DNA of 42,265 nucleotides from Deltaproteobacteria bacterium (GTDB lineage Bacteria; SAR324; XYD2-FULL-50-16), in NCBI GenBank assembly GCA_018657625.1, contig JABHWU010000127.1, positions 1 to 42,265 on the forward strand, given 5' to 3'. Every line of letters starts with the position of its first letter. Within the stretch, counting starts at the first letter, position 1. The position numbers and the translations under genes were made by a program. The notes below the pieces were generated by a model that saw only the letters and a program-made list of their open reading frames with translations, searched no databases and had not been told where the DNA came from. This document shows positions 36,215-42,265 of this stretch, piece after piece.

Positions 36215-36889
36215 TTGCCAATATCAAAACTAAAATTTTTAAATTGGATTATCTTAGGTTCAATAGTAGGCTGTTCAACATTAAAACCAAATTTTGACCA
36301 TGATATTTTCCCAGAAAAATATAATTTTCCAAAAACACAAACTGAAGTTTCTGAAGGAAGCCAAGTAGAACAAATCAATCAATTGAAACCAGATACCTTC
36401 AAGGATATCATAAACTTATGGAGTAATTATAAATTCAATTTAATTTATCATCAGAACCATCCTATTTTATCCTATAATCGTTATGATCTCATCGACTTGT
36501 ATTACCATTTAAATAATTCATTTAAAATATACTACATCAACAACTTAAAATATGATTCAGTAAAAGACTTAAATCAATTGCTTGATCGCCTGCAATGTAT
36601 ACCGCTTTCTAATTTAGAAGTTAGATTTATGTTAAACAATGGTTCAATATCCAGCGTATCCAATAAAAGACTAACGATGTTAATTATTTCTCTACATGAG
36701 GCCTTAATGAAAAAAGGGTATCAACCTGTTTATCCAAAAATTCGATCTGATTATTTAAGAAAAGTATATCAGGAACCCCCGTTAAGAGTGCCTGAGGATT
36801 TCAATGCTATCGATGAACATAAAGATTTCCTGGCAACCAGACCTTATTTTTATAATTTTTTATTTTGTAGAAATCAAAATTCTGATTAA
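36215..36889 (+). CDS. putative lipoprotein (224 aa), function unknown
   Basis: The start is TTG 36215, preceded six bases earlier by GAGGT (36204-36208); no in-frame ATG lies early. The first 20 residues end in a lipobox (LGSIVGC, Cys20), so it is probably lipidated. The mature protein of about 205 residues is mixed, with many Tyr/Asn residues (RYDLIDLYYHLNNSF), and a C-terminus rich in Pro, Arg and aromatic residues. I recognise no family. It ends 23 bases before the 1501-aa pseudokinase gene and is likely cotranscribed, so it may be its envelope-side partner. Confidence 0.8.
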   Translation: MPISKLKFLNWIILGSIVGCSTLKPNFDHDIFPEKYNFPKTQTEVSEGSQVEQINQLKPDTFKDIINLWSNYKFNLIYHQNHPILSYNRYDLIDLYYHLNNSFKIYYINNLKYDSVKDLNQLLDRLQCIPLSNLEVRFMLNNGSISSVSNKRLTMLIISLHEALMKKGYQPVYPKIRSDYLRKVYQEPPLRVPEDFNAIDEHKDFLATRPYFYNFLFCRNQNSD

Positions 36890-36912
36890 CCCTGCAATTA
36901 TAGACCTTATCC

Positions 36913-39900
36913 ATGATAAACTGTACAGAATATAGTCATCTCAAACAAATTTCAGATACCGAAGCAGCAATTATTTACCAAGCTTCTAAAAATAATAACG
37001 CATCAAATGTCTTAATAAAATACTTCAAACAAAAGTTCTACAAGGAAGATCTTGATATTTTGACGAATAGTTTCCAAAAAAGCCATAAATTGATGGGGTC
37101 GATTGCGCCAAAAGAACTATCATTGGAATCATCTGACAATTCTGTGCAATTGGTTTTTGAAAATGGAAATCTGAATTTTCTCTCTAATATTTTGAAAGAA
37201 GGAAAAATTGAACTGGTGGATTTCCTTTCATATGCAATTTTGATTGCCAAGAAGCTCAACGAATTACATAAAAAAAGAGTGGTAAATCTTGATTTACGAC
37301 CTGAAAATATAATTGTTAGTTCTGATAAAAAAGGAATTTTTTTTATTAGCTTTTTTTCCCGATCATTACCATTGGAATCTAATCGTTATCGACATCCGGT
37401 TAAACTTGATGAAAATCTTTATCAATACACCTCCCCTGAACAGACCGGTCGTATCAATCTTCAGATAGATCAGAGAAGTGATATGTATTCTCTGGGTGCA
37501 ATATATTATGAAATATTAAGTGGTAAACAACTATTCAATTCCCATGATTACCAAGCTTTGATTCATAACCACATTGCTAAAATGCCGGTTCCAATTGACA
37601 GCATTCCGGAATCCATTAATGCCATCATATTAAAACTTCTATCAAAAAGTGTTGAAGACCGGTATCAGAACGCATATGGGTTACTGAAGGATTTAGAAGA
37701 GTGTTTTGAAGCTATGACAAACAATCAGGAGATTCCAGTCATTAACCTTGGTAAATATGACTTTATTGACCGTTTTCATGTACCGGTTAAATTATATGGT
37801 GCTCAAAAAAATATTTTAATACTGCTGGAATCTTTTAACAGAGTTTGCACAGGTAGTGTTGAGTTGACTATTGTTAAAGGTTCAGCCGGAATGGGAAAGT
37901 CCACATTGATTCGTAAGTTATATGAACATATCCATTTAAAAAAAGGATATATTGCCGAGGGAAAATTTGAAAAAGAGTTCAAAGACACACCTTTTTACTC
38001 TCTTGTAAAGGCCTTCCAAAATCTTATTAGACAGATATTAATGGAAGATGAATCTGTCATTATCAAATGGAAGGAAAAATTGATGGATTGTTTAGGTCAA
38101 AATGGACAGCTATTAATTGATTTTATCCCTGAAATTGAAATCATCATCGGAAATCAACCACCTGTACCTGAAGTTTCACCTGATGAAGCTCAAAATCGAT
38201 TAAACTACATCTTCAACAAATTTTTACAAACATTTACCAGTGAAGGACGACCACTGGTTATTTTTTTAGATAGTTTTCATTGGGCAGACATTGCTTCCAT
38301 TCAGTTGATTCATGCTAGTTTAATAGATATTAACAGCAAATATATTCAAATTATTTTAGCCTACCGGGAAGCGAGTATTATCAATGCACATACGCTTTCA
38401 ATCGCTAAAGATGCTATCCGCCACTTTGGCACGCGTATTCAGGAAATAGTTGTTGAGTCATTACCAAAAGAAGATATCATGCTTTTAATTGAAGAAGCCC
38501 TTAGTTTTAAGCAAGATTATGAATCATTAGCAGCCTTAATTCTCCAAAAGACAAATGGCAATCCGTTTTTTGCGAAACAATTGCTAAAAACTTTTTATGA
38601 TAAGAAATTAATTCAATTTGACTCAGTTAACGGTGGTTGGGTTTGGGATTTAAATCAAATTCAGGAAGCTGAAATTTCTGAGAATGTCATAGAGTTAATG
38701 ACGGATAAAATATTGGATTTTCCACCGGAATCTATTGAGATTATGAAGGTAGCCGCCTGCATTGGAAATCAATTCGATCTCACTACTTTAGGTATCGCTT
38801 CCGGTGTTGAAGAGGATATTGCAGAAAGATTGTTACAAATACCGCTTCAGGAGGGCTTAATTCTACCCTTACTATCAAAAAACCACTCATCAGATTCACA
38901 AAAGAGTAATAATTATAAGTTTTTGCATAGTCGTGTTCATTCGGCTTCCTACAATATGCTGACACAGAAAGAAAAAAAACAAACCCATCTCATGTTGGGT
39001 AAATTGTTGCTGGGAAACGTGCAACCAAATGAATTCGAAAAACATGTTTTTAAAATAGTGAATCATATGAATTTAGGTCTTTCATTAATTAAAGATCTGG
39101 ATCAAAAACATCAATTGGCTACTCTTAATCTAAATGCAGGTGAAATCGCTAAATTGTCATCTGCATATGATGCCGCCTGGAAATATTTTGCCTTAGGAAC
39201 TGATCTATTAACTGAAGAAAGCTGGGAAAAAAACTATGAATTATGTAAGGCTTTATATTTAAAACGATCGGAAAGCGAGTATTATAGTGGCAATGATATC
39301 GCTGCAGAACCGATATTTGATTTATTGCTGAACAATGTAAAAACCAATCGTGAAAAAGTTGAAGTCACCAATATAAAGTTAAATTTGTATATTAAAAATG
39401 GTCGATTTCGTGATGCTGTTGAAATTGGTATTGAGGCCTTAGAAACACTTTTTAAGGAAAAAATTCCACCTAATGATGCAGAAGTAACCATTATTTCCCA
39501 GGTGAAAGTGCAGGAAATTCATTCTACATTAGACCAACAGAATATAAAAAATCTAATTTTCCTGCCTGAAATGGAGGATGTGGATATTAAAGCATTAATG
39601 GAGTTAATCACCAATATCATCCCCGCTGCTTATTATGTCAGAAGAAATTTATGGATTTTGCTGACCCTTAAAATGATCGAACTGAGTCGAAAATATGGCA
39701 ATACAATTTATTCAGCCTTTGGATATATGAACTATGCGGTATTGTTATGTTCAGGTCTGGAAGATTTCAAAACTGGTCATGCTATGGGACTATTAGCTTT
39801 AGACATCAAAAACAAATTCAAAAGTTCAGAAATAGATAGTCATCTTAATTTTTTATTCGGTAGTTATATCAGTCATGTTAAGGATAACGCTCATAAAAAC

Positions 39901-41418
39901 TTAAACTATTTAAGAAGATCATACCAAGCCGGTATTGATTATGGTGATTTCGTAAGTGCTGCTAACAGCGTCAACTTTATGATGAAGACCCATATTATAA
40001 TTGGCTCGCATTTAGGAGAAATTGAAGCAGAAATCCGTAAATACCAGGATTTTGTAGAACAATATAATGATCAAGATTTAAAAAATATTATTAAAATTAC
40101 AGAACTATTCAATTACTTAGGAAAAACAAGAACTCAGGAAGAAAAATCATCAATAGATACTTTGAAAGAAGAACAACTAATTGTTGAACTACAAGCAAGA
40201 AAAAATGTTTTACCCCTACAATGGTATTATCTAATAAAAGCACAATTAATGTTTATACTTTCAGAATATCACCTGGCACTAGAATTAATTAAAGCATCCG
40301 ATAAACTAATAACCGGATATTCTCAATTAGCCGTTTCAGAACATTATTTTTACTATTCAATCATCATAACAGTTAATTACCAAAGTTTTAATGACGATGA
40401 AAAGAAAGTTTATTGGGATATACTAAAAAATAACCATCAAAAATTAAAGAAACTCTCTGAAAACTGCCCAATTAATTATCAGGATAAATTTAGAATTATT
40501 TCTGCTCAAATGGCTGGAATCTCAGGTAATTTCATTGAAGCGATAACATTGTTTGATGAAGCCATAAAAACAGCCAAAGAAAGTGGAAGAATTCAAAATG
40601 AGGCTATCGCCAATGAACTGGCAGCCAGGTACTTTTTATCAAAAGATAAAGAAACCATTGCAGGAGCATATTTAAGGGCAGCTGCTCATGCTTATACCAG
40701 ATGGGGAGCACTTGTTAAAAATCAACAGCTGGAAAACAATTTCCCTTCTTTATTGACCATAAAACGTTCTATTTTAAATGAGTTAGAGTATCCATTGGCA
40801 ACATTCGACCAGGAAAAAAACAGTATCGATTATAAAGAAATCATTCAATCAATCCAACATATTTCCAGTGAATTAATATTGGAAAAGTTGTTAAAATTAT
40901 CTTTAAATATTATTATGAAACATGCCGGTGCAACTGCAGGCCATTTTCTCTTGGATATCGATGGGCAGCTGACAATTGTAGCAGAAGGTGTTTTTAATAA
41001 AGAGCCACCAGTAAAAATTACATCTTTGCCACTGGAAGAATATACTTCAATTGCCAAAGGTGTTGTTTTCTATGTCATTAGAACTGGCAAATCTGTTACA
41101 TTAAATGATGCTTCGAACGAAGGCATTTTTATTTATGATCACTATGTTTCAAAAAACAAATTAAAATCAATACTCTGTTTACCGATATCCAGTCATGGAA
41201 AATTAATAGGCGTCATTTATTTAGAAAACAAATTAACTGTTCAGGCTTTTTCTGACAGTATTACCGAAGTATTAAATATTTTAATATCACAAATTGCAAT
41301 TACACTGGATAATTCATTGTTATATTCTAATCTTGCAAAAATGACAGAAAGTCTAAATAAGGATAAAAGCGATCTAAAAGAACAAATTCAAAAAATAGAG
41401 CAAAAAAAGGAGCAATGA
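36913..41418 (+). CDS. multidomain pseudokinase-AAA ATPase-helical repeat-GAF protein (1501 aa)
   Basis: Domain order: an N-terminal Ser/Thr-kinase-like domain (about 1-270), a STAND/AAA-type ATPase (about 285-600), a long helical TPR-like region (about 690-1300), GAF (about 1315-1475) and a short coiled coil. The kinase fold is recognisable: the VAIK-like Lys36 (NVLIKYF), NLDLRPEN for HRDLKPEN, TSPEQTGR, and SDMYSLGAIYYEI. The glycine-rich loop is absent, and the DFG motif is lost (FISFFSRS), so kinase activity is unlikely. The ATPase keeps Walker A GSAGMGKST (about 322-330) and Walker B LVIFLDSFHWAD (about 448-459). Related PknB-AAA-GAF proteins often end in a histidine kinase; this one has none. 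A STAS gene follows. Confidence 0.9.
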   Translation: MINCTEYSHLKQISDTEAAIIYQASKNNNASNVLIKYFKQKFYKEDLDILTNSFQKSHKLMGSIAPKELSLESSDNSVQLVFENGNLNFLSNILKEGKIELVDFLSYAILIAKKLNELHKKRVVNLDLRPENIIVSSDKKGIFFISFFSRSLPLESNRYRHPVKLDENLYQYTSPEQTGRINLQIDQRSDMYSLGAIYYEILSGKQLFNSHDYQALIHNHIAKMPVPIDSIPESINAIILKLLSKSVEDRYQNAYGLLKDLEECFEAMTNNQEIPVINLGKYDFIDRFHVPVKLYGAQKNILILLESFNRVCTGSVELTIVKGSAGMGKSTLIRKLYEHIHLKKGYIAEGKFEKEFKDTPFYSLVKAFQNLIRQILMEDESVIIKWKEKLMDCLGQNGQLLIDFIPEIEIIIGNQPPVPEVSPDEAQNRLNYIFNKFLQTFTSEGRPLVIFLDSFHWADIASIQLIHASLIDINSKYIQIILAYREASIINAHTLSIAKDAIRHFGTRIQEIVVESLPKEDIMLLIEEALSFKQDYESLAALILQKTNGNPFFAKQLLKTFYDKKLIQFDSVNGGWVWDLNQIQEAEISENVIELMTDKILDFPPESIEIMKVAACIGNQFDLTTLGIASGVEEDIAERLLQIPLQEGLILPLLSKNHSSDSQKSNNYKFLHSRVHSASYNMLTQKEKKQTHLMLGKLLLGNVQPNEFEKHVFKIVNHMNLGLSLIKDLDQKHQLATLNLNAGEIAKLSSAYDAAWKYFALGTDLLTEESWEKNYELCKALYLKRSESEYYSGNDIAAEPIFDLLLNNVKTNREKVEVTNIKLNLYIKNGRFRDAVEIGIEALETLFKEKIPPNDAEVTIISQVKVQEIHSTLDQQNIKNLIFLPEMEDVDIKALMELITNIIPAAYYVRRNLWILLTLKMIELSRKYGNTIYSAFGYMNYAVLLCSGLEDFKTGHAMGLLALDIKNKFKSSEIDSHLNFLFGSYISHVKDNAHKNLNYLRRSYQAGIDYGDFVSAANSVNFMMKTHIIIGSHLGEIEAEIRKYQDFVEQYNDQDLKNIIKITELFNYLGKTRTQEEKSSIDTLKEEQLIVELQARKNVLPLQWYYLIKAQLMFILSEYHLALELIKASDKLITGYSQLAVSEHYFYYSIIITVNYQSFNDDEKKVYWDILKNNHQKLKKLSENCPINYQDKFRIISAQMAGISGNFIEAITLFDEAIKTAKESGRIQNEAIANELAARYFLSKDKETIAGAYLRAAAHAYTRWGALVKNQQLENNFPSLLTIKRSILNELEYPLATFDQEKNSIDYKEIIQSIQHISSELILEKLLKLSLNIIMKHAGATAGHFLLDIDGQLTIVAEGVFNKEPPVKITSLPLEEYTSIAKGVVFYVIRTGKSVTLNDASNEGIFIYDHYVSKNKLKSILCLPISSHGKLIGVIYLENKLTVQAFSDSITEVLNILISQIAITLDNSLLYSNLAKMTESLNKDKSDLKEQIQKIEQKKEQ

Positions 41419-41425
41419 GGTTTTC

Positions 41426-41479
41426 ATGTTCTTTTCAAAAGAAAAATTAAGCACATCTTATTTAGTTGAAAACGAATAA
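41426..41479 (+). CDS. possible 17-codon small ORF
   Basis: GAGG (41417-41420), overlapping the pseudokinase stop codon, is five bases before ATG 41426. This is a better ribosome binding site than most in the window. The ORF encodes MFFSKEKLSTSYLVENE and ends 22 bases before the STAS reading frame. It could be a translated leader, a coupling device for the STAS gene, or chance. Confidence 0.3.
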   Translation: MFFSKEKLSTSYLVENE

Positions 41480-41540
41480 AATTACTGTTAATTATTAATT
41501 AATGTACCAAATATTAAAACCATTTTACCCTATTATTCAT

Positions 41541-41879
41541 ATGAATATTCAAGAAAAAAGGATCAATAATATTGCCATCGTCCTTGTCGAAGGAAACATT
41601 GCTCTAACAAGTTCCATTGAACTCAGAAATTTTGTAAAACCTATAGTCGAAAATAATGATGTTTCAGACTTATTGATGAATTTTGAGAAAGTATCAACGA
41701 TCGACTCATCAGGTGTTGGTGTGATTGTTCAAATTTATAAATCACTATCTGAAAATAAAAAAAGATTAATTATCACAAATTTAAATGAAAAATGTTATGA
41801 CGTCTTTTTATTGACTCGATTAAATAAAATATTAACGATTATTAAAACTGAAAGCGAAGGACTTGATTTACTGAAGTAA
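41541..41879 (+). CDS. STAS-domain anti-sigma factor antagonist-like protein
   Basis: This is a small cytoplasmic STAS protein, the SpoIIAA/RsbV type that binds an anti-sigma factor when unphosphorylated. It has the beta-strand start IAIVLVEGNIALTSSIELRN, LLMNFEKVSTIDSSGVGVIV with the phospho-acceptor Ser region, and RLIITNLNEKCYDVFLLTRL. The expected start is ATG 41541 (MNIQEKRINN), giving 112 aa; the frame is open from ATG 41502, which would add 13 residues. Neither has a good Shine-Dalgarno. It follows the pseudokinase by about 120 bases, and no anti-sigma kinase or phosphatase gene is adjacent. A strong terminator follows. Confidence 0.92.
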   Translation: MNIQEKRINNIAIVLVEGNIALTSSIELRNFVKPIVENNDVSDLLMNFEKVSTIDSSGVGVIVQIYKSLSENKKRLIITNLNEKCYDVFLLTRLNKILTIIKTESEGLDLLK

Positions 41880-41897
41880 TATAAATGGCCTGAAAAT

Positions 41898-41938
41898 AAA
41901 AAAGCCCGATCTAACGATAAATTAGATCGGGCTTTTTT
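41898..41938. terminator. strong bidirectional terminator
   Basis: AAAAAAGCCCGATCTAA (41898-41914) and TTAGATCGGGCTTTTTT (41922-41938) pair perfectly around a 7-base loop. T-runs occur on both strands, so it can end the STAS transcript (plus) and the tRNA transcript (minus). Confidence 0.93.
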
Positions 41939-41941
41939 ATT

Positions 41942-42018
41942 TGGCATCCCCAAGGGGATTCGAACCCCTGTCGCCGCCGTGAAAGGGCGGTGTCCTAGGC
42001 CGACTAGACGATGGGGAC
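41942..42018 (-). tRNA. tRNA-Glu (anticodon TTC)
   Basis: The 77-nt gene runs from GTCCCCATCGTCTAGT through anticodon loop CTTTCAC (anticodon TTC) to GGGGATGCCA, with CCA encoded. The acceptor stem has six standard pairs and one G-U. It is identical in every base to the copy at 42188-42264. It follows tRNA-Lys by 7 bases and is probably processed from the same transcript. Confidence 0.96.
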
Positions 42019-42025
42019 ATACTAT

Positions 42026-42101
42026 TGGTGAGCCGGGGGGGGATCGAACCCACGACCACCTGATTAAAAGTCAGGTGCTCTACCAACTGAGCTACCGGCC
42101 C
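42026..42101 (-). tRNA. tRNA-Lys (anticodon TTT)
   Basis: The 76-nt gene starts GGGCCGGTAGCTCAGTTGGT, has anticodon loop CTTTTAA (anticodon TTT) and ends GGCTCACCA with CCA encoded. D and anticodon stems pair normally. In the T stem, GTGGG faces CCCCC, giving one U-C mismatch inside a run of eight C (plus-strand G-run 42035-42042). Confidence 0.93.
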
Positions 42102-42136
42102 TACATTCTGTAATATTGTTAATGAAGCAGTCAAAT

Positions 42137-42168
42137 AAAAACCCCGATCAATACTTAATCGGGGTTTT
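42137..42168 (-). terminator. terminator between tRNA-Glu copy 2 and tRNA-Lys
   Basis: On the minus strand AAAACCCCGAT pairs with ATCGGGGTTTTT around a 9-base loop and is followed by ATTTG. It should end the transcript of the upstream tRNA-Glu (42188-42264) before tRNA-Lys. Confidence 0.8.
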
Positions 42169-42187
42169 AGGTAGTGTATCGTTAAGA

Positions 42188-42264
42188 TGGCATCCCCAAG
42201 GGGATTCGAACCCCTGTCGCCGCCGTGAAAGGGCGGTGTCCTAGGCCGACTAGACGATGGGGAC
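42188..42264 (-). tRNA. tRNA-Glu (anticodon TTC), second copy
   Basis: This is a complete 77-nt tRNA-Glu with anticodon TTC and encoded CCA, identical to 41942-42018. Its 5' end lies one base inside the window edge, so its promoter is outside. It has its own terminator at 42137-42168. Confidence 0.96.
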
Positions 42265-42265
42265 A

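Noticed and set aside
41937..42134. Minus-strand open reading frame of 65 codons
   Set aside because: It lies across two tRNA genes and is a chance reading frame.
42102..42136. TTGACT as a -35 for tRNA-Lys (minus strand)
   Set aside because: No acceptable -10 lies at a spacing that would place the start before the mature tRNA 5' end.

Overview
The window is AT-rich (about one third G+C by eye) and densely coded on both strands. It comes from a Gram-negative, flagellated bacterium. This is supported by two lipoprotein signals, a LysM transglycosylase, fliP/fliQ, a type II secretion or type IV pilus ATPase, three minor pseudopilins and an O-antigen ligase-type protein. The mix (a PknB-like/AAA/GAF multidomain protein, GspE beside a cyclase-like protein, GatB, EttA) would fit SAR324/Desulfobacterota-type or spirochaete-like lineages. 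I cannot fix the taxon from sequence alone.

Layout. 1-594: a possible tail of a broken coding region, then an AT-rich stretch with one inverted repeat. 595-7861: two very large paralogous proteins of unknown family (1035 and 1058 aa) flank an M23/LysM lipoprotein on the opposite strand. 8020-11559: a zinc-cluster protein, ettA, and an ElyC-like membrane protein. 11568-15945 (minus): a tight group of a DEDDh exonuclease, a GspE/PilB ATPase and a membrane protein with a degenerate cyclase domain. 16169-19764 (plus): an O-antigen ligase-like protein, fliP and fliQ. 19757-23138 (minus): a LysM transglycosylase followed by three overlapping minor-pseudopilin genes. 23320-33126 is mostly housekeeping: glycosyltransferase, pcm, gatB, a small secreted protein, class II aldolase, SRAP protein, LuxR-type regulator, TPR protein, panC and hemH. 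33147-36069: an unrecognised 420-aa protein, acylphosphatase and aroB. 36215-41879 (plus): lipoprotein, a 1501-aa pseudokinase-AAA-helical-GAF protein, a possible 17-codon ORF, and a STAS anti-anti-sigma-like protein. 41898-42264: terminators and minus-strand tRNA-Glu, tRNA-Lys and tRNA-Glu.

How genes may work together. The lipoprotein/pseudokinase/STAS row looks like a signalling unit that uses scaffolding rather than kinase catalysis. The transglycosylase-pseudopilin row suggests wall remodelling coupled to assembly of a secretion or pilus machine. The GspE ATPase may serve the same machine. The best candidates for undescribed biology are the paralogous giant-protein pair and the pseudokinase/STAS unit. 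No CRISPR array, intact insertion sequence or prophage is visible.
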